A stretch of 64,000 bases of DNA from Ligula intestinalis. Lineage: Eukaryota > Platyhelminthes > Cestoda > Diphyllobothriidea > Diphyllobothriidae. The DNA is taken from positions 55,659,918 to 55,723,917 of the forward strand of contig JAYGXS010000005.1 of the NCBI GenBank assembly GCA_036362985.1, in the 5' to 3' direction. A model generated the notes under the pieces. That model searched no databases. It saw only the letters and a program-made list of their open reading frames with translations, and had not been told where the DNA came from. This document shows, one piece after another, positions 1 through 9,702 of this stretch. The position numbers and the translations under genes are program-made. Position 1 is the stretch's first letter, and each line of letters starts with the position of its first letter.

Positions 1-892
1 AATATTCCGAACTTATTCTGCCCTCGTTCAGTCATTTTACTTATGCATTCACCTCGGCGCCCTCATTCCGGTTCCACTTACCCGACTGTCCCTCCTGCTA
101 GCTCCTCAAACACATCCGCATGATTACTTCGTTCTGCACATGCACCTTTGCGCTAGCATTGTCGCCCCTATTTGCATATTTACCATTAGAAGTCCCAGTT
201 ATCGCATCCTTTCAATTAAGGGAATCAAATTATAGGTAGTGTGTATGGCCTTATTCATTAATCCCTGCCTGGCGGGGTTGTGTGTTCGGACAAGATCTGG
301 TTAGTTGTTGGGTTTCAGGGAGTGTCGTTAGGGAAGTAAACTCGTCTGCCTATTCGATCTTCACCTTCGGCTTCCGTCCTGATCCTTCCCCTCGCCCCCC
401 CCCCCATATTCTTGCCTATCCTGTTGTAACCCAGAAACTGCGCAGTTAATGTCTCCGATCGCTCTTCTTTGTCGCACATTTTAGTTTTGTTTACACCTTG
501 CAGTTTGGTCATAATGTGCCTTCTTTTGTGTCGTTCCATTATGTCTTTTCGCGTTGATTTCCTTTGCTTTGGTGTGTATTTGAGCCCGGGTTTTTATACC
601 ATTACCTGGATGATTTAGCATTTTATTTCAGCTCATCATATTTTTACATCCCTCTATTTCCATGTTTAATCGGCTTTACCGCTCAGAACTATTTTCCTAT
701 GTAGATGAACGCAATGCTGATTCAGGAACATTCGAAGGTTCTGATTCATGCAACTAAGCAGTCATCCCATTAGTAAGGTTCTGTCGTATTTAGTGATAGA
801 TCTGGCAATGTGACCGTTTCACGATTTACCTACTTTCGCAGAAGACTTACAGCTTTCGTCGTTGGGGACACAATTACCCTACGGCCTGTGCT
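1..892. other. Unrecognised non-coding stretch
   Basis: I recognise no gene or mobile element here. The open frames are short and have no family motif. A C-run lies near 395-405. The stretch ends where the inverted arm of a PLE remnant begins. Confidence 0.5.
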
Positions 893-1565
893 TTGCAGAT
901 TCCATAGGCAGCAAAATTTAAATTGAACCACTAAATTTCGCGAATGCTCTTCCGGTGCAGCCTCTCGTTGCGTAACCAGCATGACGTATGAGAAAATACA
1001 AAAATTGAATTCGTACAGGAAAATCGATGCAACGGTAAGATCGTAGAAAATAACCACGAAGACTAATCAATAATGTAAGCAGGTTAAACATACTGTAGGA
1101 AAACGTTTAAGGGAAACGATTGGCAGAGAAATTGGTAAATTGGGAAGCCGGATGTTACCAGGGCAAAGTTAGGTTCACCACATGCTCAAGCTGTTTGCAT
1201 AGGTCGGGTTTTAGCCGCCGTACATAGGCTGCCTCCAGATAGCGCAAGATACGAGTTTTTCGTGCCCAAACAAGTACTCGGAAGGATTTTTTGGGTCCAC
1301 AGAGTGATCCGTATCAAGCAAGTTTTCCGTAATTGTTGAACGTGGAATTATGCTTTCTTGTTTTAATGGCCATCTAGGTAAGTGCACAGTGTTGTTAACT
1401 TGCTTACATTATTGATTAGCCTTCGTTGCATTTTCGCATCGATTTCGCTGTACGAATTCACTTTTTTGTATTTTCTCATACATTATTCATGTCATACAGC
1501 GAGAAGCCACATCTGAAGAGCACTCGCTAAATTTACTGGTTCCATTTAAATTCTGCTGTGTATGT
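893..1565 (-). mobile_element. Penelope-like element remnant with inverted termini
   Basis: The left arm (about 893-1090) is an imperfect inverted copy of the right arm (about 1392-1565). Between them, on the minus strand, lies the C-terminal end of a GIY-YIG endonuclease. PLEs are known to carry terminal repeats in either orientation, and this copy has them head to head. Each arm holds an HHR-like box: about 915-950 on the minus strand and 1513-1540 on the plus strand, the latter with CUGAAGA, a 2-bp stem and UAAA in place of GAAA. The copy is 5' truncated and decayed. A second copy of the same family lies at 48890-49365. Confidence 0.65.
1155..1380 (-). pseudogene. PLE GIY-YIG endonuclease, C-terminal fragment
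   Basis: Reading the minus strand gives a segment with YLEAAYVRRLKPDLCKQ, ending at a TAA at 1155-1157 just after a Leu-Pro-Trp. The minus strand at 49150-49360 gives nearly the same peptide with the same end, so this is a shared protein terminus. The E-A-A-x-I/V-x-R-L-K-P pattern is typical of the last part of the GIY-YIG domain in PLEs. Further upstream the frame is broken and no reverse transcriptase remains. It cannot encode a working enzyme. Confidence 0.6.
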
Positions 1566-2025
1566 AATCGTCAAATGTGAACCAGGTTAAAGATGTTTTA
1601 AAAAGCCCGTGGTTTATATTAATTACTATCATACTGTTCTCTCGGAGGAAGGGTGTGTTATTTCATGTTCAATGCCTAGCCGGACTGTGCAAAATTGACT
1701 TCAAATAGGAAATCCACGCGGAGGGACACGCTTAAGCCCTCGGTCTAGGCGGCTTCAGAGTCGTAGCCTTCATATACAGCGCGAATTCATGGAACTACAA
1801 ATAGGAGCTGAGTTACAAATAGGCTCTTTATGAAGGGTGCATGTCGTGAATTGTGTATTGTCATGCTTCGGTAATTCTGTCGCGACTAAAATAAGCACAC
1901 ACAAACACACAGACAGTACTTATAGTATACTATCTACTGGCCTTAGTAAGCATGCTTGCTAGGAACTAGCATTTTTAGCATATACACGTGCCTAAAGCAG
2001 CACTATCTTTGTCCGTACCTAGTAG
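1566..2025. other. Unrecognised non-coding stretch
   Basis: AT-rich, with no coding frame of note and no repeat that I can match elsewhere in the window. Confidence 0.45.
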
Positions 2026-2029
2026 AAAC

Positions 2030-2105
2030 GTACACAGCTCAATGGGTAGAGTTGAGATTGCGGAAACCAAGGCAAACGCTGCTGTGCTCAGGACCCAAGT
2101 ATGTA
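2030..2105 (+). repeat. Weak tRNA-like relic, possible SINE head
   Basis: CAGCTCAATGGGTAGAG resembles a tRNA D-arm and pol III A box. The matching B-box region some 50 bases on is degenerate. No cloverleaf can be completed, so it is at most a decayed tRNA-derived SINE head. Confidence 0.3.
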
Positions 2106-2489
2106 CTTACCTGAAATAGTTAAACCCCGAGTCACACCAAGGGAATATGAGCTCTAGCTTTGGCTTAATCGGCGTTACCTCTGACAAATGGTGGCGTCAG
2201 TGCCAGCAGCAGTACTACTAGACTTCTTGCCGAGATTTATGGGATATGAGCCCAGTGCTGACTTTAATCAGCGTCATTTTTGCCTTACAAAACATTCAGT
2301 AATAGTACCAGCAGATGCTACCACTGGGATACACCCTACTAAGTAATATTAGAAGTAGCAATATTTGTAGTATCAGTACCAGTCTTGGCTTACTAAAGTC
2401 TGGCTATACACCTACTATAGGTGAGTGAGGGCAGACAGTGCAATAATATCCGCGCCAAGTCTTCTGTCACGAAAGGCTAAGTTAGGCGG

Positions 2490-2690
2490 TGTTTCAGGCT
2501 GCATCTGGTGAAAGCGGCTTCCGTCTGAAGCCAGCTTCGGTCTTTTCACCGGTCAAGGTGGTTAGAGTGAGGTAGACAGTTGCGCGTCTATTTTAATATA
2601 ATCTCGAACTTCGTTCCATTACCGTCTCTGCTCTTGAGCACATGGTGGACTTCATCGAAACCGACGGTCACAATATGACGAAGTGTGTAA
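2490..2690 (+). repeat. Dispersed repeat B, partial copy
   Basis: The segment around 2640-2675 (TGGTGGACTTCATCGAAACC and what follows) matches the 3' end of the repeat at 23.9-24.3, 25.0-25.6 and 49.7-50.1 kb, where the same position reads GTGGTGGAC, then GTCGTCGAAA, then the same ACGGT. The 5' part is diverged. I do not recognise the repeat class. Confidence 0.4.
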
Positions 2691-2699
2691 AAGGGAAGA

Positions 2700-3250
2700 G
2701 CCAAAGTTGTGCTGACTTCTAATGGCTAACGTTGCCTGCTTTCGAAAAGATCTGAGCAGTAAACGTGTGGTTCCTGTGACCACCGCCAATTGCTTTATTG
2801 ACTAAGACGTTGTCTTAATACGAACATGGCTGCCACTCCTTATGCTGTTTGTTCTCCTTAAGGTGCTGCGACTAGAAATTGGAGTCCGAAAACTTAAATG
2901 AGGCAAGCGTTCGTGTCAGACTGGGGTTTCCTCTTATCGGAATAGCATATGCGGTGCGAAGGGAAAGCGCCTCTTATCTGCAATCGTCTTCACCTAGCCT
3001 GGCGCCAGCTATATTTGATAGAATGCGAAGATAGCAGTGACATCAGTTAAGCTGCATTTTTGTTATATTAATTTCATTATCAGGTTGCTGCCCCTATCCC
3101 CTCCCCCCGGAGAGTACCTGTGGATATTACCAAAGAGCTATCGTCGAGAAGGTTGTTTCTATTGCACAGGTGCGAGTGCAATCCAAAAGAGCTATGTTTT
3201 TCTTATTATGGCAGATTTGAATAATTCAGTTTACCCAATTGTGGAAAATT
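2700..3250. other. Unrecognised non-coding stretch
   Basis: No protein family, RNA or repeat is recognised in this interval. Confidence 0.4.
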
Positions 3251-3256
3251 CGCGTT

Positions 3257-3332
3257 GGCTTCGGTGGGATTCGAACCCACACTGCAGGGGAGGCTTTGCG
3301 CAGCCAGCACTCTACCAATGAGCTACGAAGGC
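3257..3332 (-). repeat. tRNA-like sequence (tRNA pseudogene or SINE head)
   Basis: On the minus strand a 76-base segment has most of a tRNA: acceptor strands GCCTTCG and CGAAGCC with one mismatch, a D-arm (GCTCATTGGTAGAG) and a perfect T-arm with GTGGG and CCCAC around TTCGAAT. The anticodon arm does not form a normal 5-bp stem with a 7-base loop. The best pairing is GGCT/AGCC with 6 loop bases, followed by an overlong variable region. The good A and B boxes with a poor anticodon arm favour a tRNA-derived repeat over a working tRNA. I saw no second copy in the window. Confidence 0.5.
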
Positions 3333-3334
3333 AC

Positions 3335-3824
3335 CCCAAAGGCCTTCATTTTAATCACACTTGGTTCCATTTACCCGTCCGGCCTACTGCTCCTGTGTTA
3401 TTTGCGTTTTCTCCTTAACTGTTTTGGAAGCCAAATCGAAGGGTGAGATTGTACAGGTCCAGCGAGAAGACCAGGTAGCAATTTCTGCCACCTGTTTGTA
3501 GATGTTTTAAGGTATAGAGAATGGAATGGTTATGCGGGATCCCTGCCGGTTAATTAGATTGGCCATAGGCTACCATTTATGCTCTTATTTCTACCTGGCA
3601 CGTCAAGTGTGTATTTAAGCAGATCCGAACGTTCCTATTTTATACTTACTAGCAGACATTTATAATTGTTTCGGGTCAATTTTTTGTTTTTATCAAATAG
3701 TTTTCCAGCTTTACGTTTTTTTTAAAAATTGCATTGCAGTACCTATTTATTCTCTCTATTCTCACTTCCTAGGGGGGTTTCGGTCTGTCTCTCTTTTTGA
3801 TTTACGTCCCCTCCGCCGATTGCT
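3335..3824. other. Unrecognised non-coding stretch
   Basis: T-rich sequence between the tRNA-like element and the start of a LINE fragment. Part of it may be diverged LINE, but I cannot align it. Confidence 0.35.
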
Positions 3825-4188
3825 TTCATATCGCGCACCGCAAGCTCTAATCTGGCGATTTATAGATTCTTGCATTCTCCCGCTTATTCTTTACTGCTTT
3901 GCAGTTATTTTTCCAGATTTACGTTAAAAGGACCTGGTCACTCTTAAACGTATCATCCAAAGGCCTGCTTCAGCTGCCAGCAAGCAATTTGCTGATCGCA
4001 TCCTTAGTGAGGTTGCTCACCCTCTCCACTCTGAACTAACGGCTGCGAAGTCTTCCCATGCCGAAGTTTCCTTCATATGTCTGCCGTACATCGGCATATC
4101 AGCTCTCTGTACTCCCAATCCTAGCAGTCTTACTCGCGTGTGAAGAAGCGGAAATTGAGAAGTAGAAAGCTGACTTGTCTCCATAGTA

Positions 4189-4718
4189 CAGGGTGCCCCA
4201 CGAAAAACCCCTAAATTTATGATAATGTTTATACTGTTATAAAAATAAAAATTATTGATTACAATTATAACTAACAACTTTATTGTGTAATTAACAAACT
4301 GTTACCTAATAACAAGTTACAGATACCGCTCAAAATGCTGTCCATTAACTGCAGAACAGCGACGTAAGCTATCCATCCAGCTCTGAGCTGCTCGACGAAT
4401 GACATCAAGAGGGATGTTGTTCCATGTGTCCATAAACACATGTTTTATTGACTCAATATCAGTGATTCCTATTCTTCGTCTCTGAACCTCCTGTAAGAGT
4501 ACACTCCCAATGCAAAAGTCCATTACATTCAGGTCAGGGCTCTTGGATGGCCATTGCTGAGCGGAACATGGCGTGGGCGACATGAATGCGGGTGCGAACC
4601 AACGGGGGCGGCTTCACTTCGGATGCGGCCCAGGTGTTCTGTTTTCTGCGCCATCGATCGTGACGGCATGGGCCGCCGTAACAATCACAAACTTAGGGGT
4701 TTTTTGTGGGGCACCCTG
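4189..4718 (-). mobile_element. Tc1/mariner-superfamily DNA transposon, internally deleted
   Basis: The ends are inverted repeats starting CAGGGTGCCCCAC. About 34 bases match with roughly three differences, including an ACCCCTAA block on both sides. The element is flanked by a TA duplication (4187-4188 and 4719-4720), the hallmark target of this superfamily. The interrupted LINE reads straight across the site in the copies at 59985-60000, 6630 and 34610, which serve as empty sites. At 530 bp it is far shorter than a full mariner (about 1.3 kb) and keeps only the C-terminal transposase, so it is non-autonomous. Confidence 0.9.
4317..4583 (-). pseudogene. Mariner-type transposase, C-terminal fragment
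   Basis: The 88-residue frame holds the conserved block around the third catalytic acidic residue, WPSKSPDLNVMDF (residues 11-23). D22 would be the last D of a DDxD triad, and the Ser-Pro-Asp-Leu-Asn motif precedes it as in other IS630/Tc1/mariner enzymes. The remaining 60 residues are the helical tail. The first two catalytic aspartates and the DNA-binding domain are absent because about 140 non-coding bases follow to the right-hand inverted repeat. No activity is expected. Confidence 0.8.
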
Positions 4719-4885
4719 TAGATGTGGGTATCTTATAAAACTTCAATTTTGAGTATCCCCTGACGTTTTACTCATGACCCCTTCCCTTATTCCTTGCTCT
4801 CCGTGAATGGAGCCATTTTTTGCTGAAAGTTTAGGATATTCCATTCTCAATAAAGCATTGCTCTTCTCTGTGCTGCTCTCCACAG

Positions 4886-5542
4886 GATGTCTTCTGCTCT
4901 TCGCGCCTCGGGCGTCGCAACTGCACTCAGACCTCTGCCTCTGTCGCAGATACGCCGCCACTAAGTTGCAGCCCACCGCTGCCGCCGCACCTAGATCCGC
5001 CTCACTTGATTATTGACACCCCCAGCTCGCCACCACCACCGGCGGCGGCACTGGAACCCTGCACTGCCGCCACTACCTGCACTGCCTCCACGGCAGAAAT
5101 GCTGGAAACTGAGCGGCTGCAACGGCTGCTTGAGCACAGCAGCAGTCGGTTGGGCATGTTTGTCGACGGTCCGCTCACACCAGCACCGACTGAGGCCTGC
5201 CTAGTGCGCAACGCCTCGGCCTCGTCCGCGTCCACGGCGATGGAGCATGCGCGGCTGGCCGGAAGCCCCGCCCAGTCCCGGACACGGAAGGTCTACAGGA
5301 CCTGGTCAAACAGCGCCGGCGACTGCTCTGCCACGGGGGTGCGTGTTCGTCCTTATCTGCTCGATCCACGACATCCGCGACGACGGCAACAACAGCGCTC
5401 TCTTGAGGACCGCTTAGCTGCTCACTTAACCCAGCATCTGGACCGTATTGACACGTGGGTTCCCCCTACTACTGCTTCTCTGTTTTGTCATTGGTGCACA
5501 TTTAAACTGTCTGTTTTTTTTTACTTTTTCCCAGATTTTTGA
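4886..5542 (+). CDS. Probable exon of an unidentified protein-coding gene
   Basis: A polypyrimidine tract ending in CACAG (4881-4885) is followed by a GC-rich frame open from 4886 (first codon GAT) to a stop at 5540-5542. The coding-like composition resembles the DOHH exons and stops near 5452, where a possible donor, GTGGGT (5453), occurs. The exon may therefore end there, and the last 30 or so codons would then be intron. The predicted peptide has a Cys/Ser/Pro-rich start, a Pro/Ala tract near residues 50-58, and a segment with a possible short amphipathic helix (METERLQRLLEHSSSRLG-like, starting about residue 75). It ends in an Arg/Gln-rich stretch. I do not recognise the family. No upstream or downstream exon was found. 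A pseudogene fragment is possible. Confidence 0.4.
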   Translation, partial: DVFCSSRLGRRNCTQTSASVADTPPLSCSPPLPPHLDPPHLIIDTPSSPPPPAAALEPCTAATTCTASTAEMLETERLQRLLEHSSSRLGMFVDGPLTPAPTEACLVRNASASSASTAMEHARLAGSPAQSRTRKVYRTWSNSAGDCSATGVRVRPYLLDPRHPRRRQQQRSLEDRLAAHLTQHLDRIDTWVPPTTASLFCHWCTFKLSVFFYFFPDF

Positions 5543-5870
5543 TTTTTTTCCTTCAACTTTATATCCGTAATTTTCTCTGTTTGAATTCTAACCTTTTTAC
5601 CGCTCTTGTAAAAGTCCCTTTAAAATCTTGTTGAGACTACAATAGAAGTTGATCCAAATCCTGAAACACCCGCTTATTCATAAGCCATTTTGGCAATTGT
5701 GCCATTCGTAACGCACCTTGTATACGTTTACCCCTAGGCTTGTGTCTAAGGTTTAAGTTTAGGGTTATGTATACCGAAATTAGTAGGTAGTTAGGTATAG
5801 CAATCTACATAATCTCGATTGGCTTTTACCTGTTGTCCTTACTTACTTAGTTGTTACGGCCGCGATCATG
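5543..5870. other. Unrecognised AT-rich stretch
   Basis: Nothing recognised. No AATAAA lies close after the stop at 5542, which weakens the idea that 5542 is a true gene end. Confidence 0.4.
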
Positions 5871-5876
5871 ACTGAT

Positions 5877-6420
5877 CTAGCCAGCCTCAATTATGCCCCG
5901 TACAGTGTTTCTGCACGAGCGACGATCCGTGGCTACAGACCTGGGCAGTTCGACCCATTCTCTTTTTGCCAGCGCCAGATACCGAATAACGAAGGTTCAA
6001 GAACCACTTCCATGTCCTGACGGACTGAGTCCAGCCAGGTTTTGAGTTGACCCCCTCTTTGGTGCTTCCAATTAGGCAATGGCTTCCAGTGGAGGGCAGT
6101 AGCACTGAGCTCCTTAGGTTGACGACGAAGAACGTGTCAAAACCACCTCAGCTGTCTTTCCTGAATAGCCTGGGATATCCTTGAGATTTGGTCACAGCGA
6201 GTGCGGACTGTCTCATTGGAGACGAAGCCGGCGTACTTAACTCAAACGATTTTCGTCAGACAGTAGTGGTCAGAGACTTCAAGTTTGTGTTCATCTTCCA
6301 CGCGCATAGCCCAAACTTCGCTAGAATAGACCACACAGATGCACGGTACACGCGGATCTTTGTTGAGCTAGATATATCGCGTCGGGTCCATAAGCACTTC
6401 CTGGGGCTGTCGTCCGTATA
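5877..6420 (-). mobile_element. RTE-like LINE (family F), ORF2 C-terminus
   Basis: On the minus strand, with frame breaks, the sequence reads as the region after the RT domain of an RTE-type LINE. The pattern runs RASVRS...E.W..R.ED..KLE then RLRWFGHVLR-like residues, then a basic segment ending ...RGIIEAG and a stop at 5877-5879. The plus strand at 56233-56525 encodes the same terminus with the same last residues. Several frameshifts and stops show it is dead. The clade assignment rests on recall of the family pattern. Confidence 0.6.
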
Positions 6421-6571
6421 AAAAGAGTACTTTTATAGTAGTGCTATAGTCTTTAACATTACGTGAGCCCATCTGGGCTGCCATGCGTTACCTTCCCGTA
6501 ATCACAATTAGCTTTTTGTCGATTTCCCCACCCGGTCTCGTCATCTAGGGTGCCCTATCCATGCTACCTCT

Positions 6572-7020
6572 GCTCCATACAAGGTAAGGTAAATGATCAT
6601 AGAATACTCAAAGTTATAACTTTCCATGATATCCACATCTGTTATGGCGACAGGTCGGCTTTCAACTTCTCAATTTCCGTTTCTTCACACGTGAGGTAGC
6701 CTGCTAGGATTGGGAGTACAGAATGCTGATATGCCGATGTACGGCAGACATATGCCGGAAGCTTTGGCGCATAGTACAGGAAGACTTCGCAGCCAGTGGA
6801 GCGGATAAGTGACCTCAATAAGGATGTGAACAGCAAATTACTCGACCGTTTTAAAGTTTCGATGTATTATATTGTCAGCTAAAGGAGCATAGGAAACACC
6901 GGCAGCTGAAGACTGCATTCGGAGGATACGTTTAAAAATGACGAGGTCTTTTTTTAAGTAAAGCTGGAAAAATAACTGGAGAGCAGTAAAGAATAAGGGG
7001 GAAAATACAGGCATTAGAGT
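6572..7020 (-). mobile_element. LINE family L, 3' fragment
   Basis: This is a reverse-strand copy of the LINE end. A minus-strand frame at 6642-6836 gives the conserved C-terminus (CRTSAYQHSVLPILAGYLTC, then EE-TEIEKLKADLSP), as in the copies at 34418-34621 and 60.0 kb. The 5' part reaches back to the region around 7000 and is frameshifted. No target duplication was found. Confidence 0.7.
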
Positions 7021-8544
7021 AGTAGAATACGCGAAAAATACGATATTTTTCGCTCAATGAGTAAACATTACTTTTAAAGGAAAATAACGCAAATAACCGA
7101 ATAAAGCAATATGGGTATATCGGCTCTACAACCCAACTTAGTTCATTTCTTTTTACACTTCCAATTAACTGGTGTCGTATGTGGTGTGACAGTCTTTCAT
7201 CTAATTTTTTTCGGATTTCGCACAAGTTTGAAAGAATGAATCGTTTATTTTTGCTTGCGCATGATCATAACAGAGCAAGTTTTATTAGATTTCCGGGTTG
7301 CTGCTGTCGCAGGTACAAATGGCGTGTATAAAGTCTCATTCCAGGAGGCTAGCCATTGACGAACAAAGGTGGCAATGCGATTAGCAGATCTACTGAAAAA
7401 CCTGCAATTTTCTGTGTTGGTAGAGTTCTGCATTTGTCGAATTATTGTGTACTTTAAATTGAAGGCATCCTACCGATTTTATTCAATGCTTTACGGTTTT
7501 GGGGGTTTATCAGCTAACTGTCCCGAGCATAAGATTTTTGTAATATGATTGTCGAAACTAGCAAAATAGTACAAACCTCGAGGTCTTTTATCCCCTTCAT
7601 GATTTCTCGTACTTTGCTTATCTGCATAGCACGAATTCACTCATTTTTATGTTCCTATGGGTGCATGCAACTTTTTAATTGTCGAAGATTGGTTTGCTAA
7701 ACCCTGTATACTGGGAAAGCGCACAACTACTCAGATGTTATTTGAGACCCACGCCAGTACAGAAACATACGTGACTACAAACTTCTGCTGATATTCACCC
7801 AAGATTATGACTGATAAAAAACGAACTAGCAACTTAATCTGTGTTTATACAAAACATTTTATAACGCGTTAACCTGGTATGTGAAAAACATAATATCTCG
7901 GTCACTCTAGACTGTTTATCTTGAGTTAAATTGATAAATTTCATCTGTTTTTTTCACCATACTGTTAAGACAAGTAATTGTTAAAAACGTAGACCTATTC
8001 ACAGATTTGCTGCTATGAAATCCCTAAATATTTGCCTACCGGTATCAGAATTACTCGGAATTTTGTCAAATTGAATCTCACCATTCAGTGCTAAATTATG
8101 CGCAGCCTTCTTGAACCTGAAATTATACTAGAAATAAGATTGGCAAAGTTCAATCATCCCTGCGCGTCATGCAAGTCGATCGCACTTGTCCGATCCAGTT
8201 ACAGTACAACTACAAATGTTTTGCTTGGCTTTCTTGTTCGTAGTACATTTAACTAACTCACCAAACTTGATGGTACTTGTCGAAATTTGCAACAAACCGT
8301 TGCAATTCCCTAGAGGGTTCCTAGTAAATGTCACGTTGCCTGCATTTCACACGATCCGCTAGGGCTTTGCTCCGTATAACTATTTTATTGCCAGATACTA
8401 CTTCAGGCGCCTTTCAGTCTTTATTTTCATCATTTAGAAAAACTAGTTGAAATATTCCGTTATATTTCCTGCCGGAAAACCCCCTCCTGCGGAACTGAAT
8501 TTAGCCAGAGATGGCCGTGCCAGTTTTCTTTGTCCTCATGGGCG
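7021..8544. other. Unrecognised AT-rich stretch
   Basis: About 1.5 kb with no coding frame, RNA or repeat that I can match inside the window. Confidence 0.45.
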
Positions 8545-8860
8545 CTACTTTCTGCCTACTTCCAGTTGTTACGGCTGTCTGTGCCTCTGTGGAGACCCTG
8601 ATCTAAACCGGTGAGACATCGAGCTCGTGGCTCAATAGTTAGGACATTTGACTCTGCTCAAGAAGGTCGCGAGTTCGAGGCTAGGGTGGTGCACCATTTG
8701 GGTCTGGGTATGAGTGGCTGACGATGGCTAATAAGCCAGAAATGTCCATTGCAGTCTCCACTCTCTTTGCCGGAAATATTATCTGCCTACACTACCAGCT
8801 GTTACGGATGGTGGAGTGAGGCAGATGAGTTCCGTTAGTGGTCAGGTGAAAGTCCACCAA
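8545..8860 (+). repeat. tRNA-derived SINE-like repeat
   Basis: At 8630-8705 the sequence has a pol III A box (TGGCTCAATAGTTAGGA), a B box (GAGTTCGAGGCTA) about 45 bases later, and a CACCA-like end, the layout of a tRNA-derived SINE head. The flanks carry two related short segments (8548-8580 and 8780-8815) with CTGCCTAC and AGTTGTTACGG-type sequence. The SINE body may therefore be tandem or carry a short internal duplication. In schistosomes, tRNA-headed SINE-like repeats (Sm-alpha) carry hammerheads, but I saw no HHR core in this one. Confidence 0.5.
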
Positions 8861-9684
8861 TGAGTGACCGTCTGCCGACTGGCCTCGGTTTTTCTACTAC
8901 TTTACTGTATAATGTGACACCTTTTATAACTACTTATTTTCCCGTCCGTGTAACTTTGTTTGTTACTGTGCCTACAGGTTTCTGTTCGTGCTCCCTAAAC
9001 GGGCTGTGCGGTAGATGCTGCGCATTTCTAAAATCACTCAAAACTAATCCATGGCGTGTAAGTCACTGTCCCTGCACCACCACTAGGCTGTGAGGCACAC
9101 ACGGTGTTTATCATCGGAATTGACGGTCGGATTAATATTAGTTTCCATAGCTGCCATTTATTTGCTATCCTGCGTTTTTTCTTTTCATCTGGCGCTCTTT
9201 AACCTAACCACTGTTGTCGGAATGAGTGCCATTGTGAGCTGCTGCATATCCATGCCTTTTACATGCTTTTTCGCCCCAGAAAATTGCCTTTGCCACTGAT
9301 TTCCCCGCCTTGATGCTTATTGTAGTATTTGTATAGGAGCCAATAAATCTGGTCTTTATATTGTATCCCCCATTACTTTATCGATCGCTCTCTTGACTCT
9401 TTCTAGGGCAATTCTTGAAATGAATGAAACCTTGATGACTTCACTCTCTTCGCTTATGGGACGCCTCCAGCCAGCAGGTTCCAGATGCACTGCGGACGTC
9501 GGTACGAGCGTTGATGACCTCCAGACGCCTGCCGCTCCTCATTAACCTTTCCGACGTGTTGACATGTACACCGCAATCATAATCTCAGCCGAACTGCATT
9601 CACCACTTCATACGTGCAATATTTTCCATCAGTTAGCTCTTTGTGTAAAAAACAAACCTTACTTGTCATCCATAGATATGCAAA

Positions 9685-9702
9685 GTGTGTGTGTGTGTGT
9701 GT
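9685..9702 (+). repeat. (GT)n microsatellite
   Basis: About nine GT units in a row. Confidence 0.9.

Larger units (their letters stand above)
3825..4862 (+). mobile_element. Non-LTR retrotransposon (LINE family L), 3' end, split by a mariner
   Basis: The sequence from about 3825 to 4188 and from 4719 to 4862 matches the 3' third of the LINE at 33.7-34.8 kb. It encodes the RT-downstream C-terminus, with ...CRTSAYQ... and ...EIEK.KADL.P decayed by stops, followed by the 3' UTR and an AATAAA near 4850. A 530-bp mariner interrupts it at a TA. The 3' end lies about 25 bases before the acceptor of the exon at 4886. Other copies lie at 6572-7020 and 59845-60840 (both minus). Confidence 0.75.

Noticed and set aside
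5002..5369. Minus-strand and alternative-frame open frames over the exon at 4886
   Set aside because: They are shadows of a GC-rich region. The plus frame from the acceptor fits the composition boundary better.
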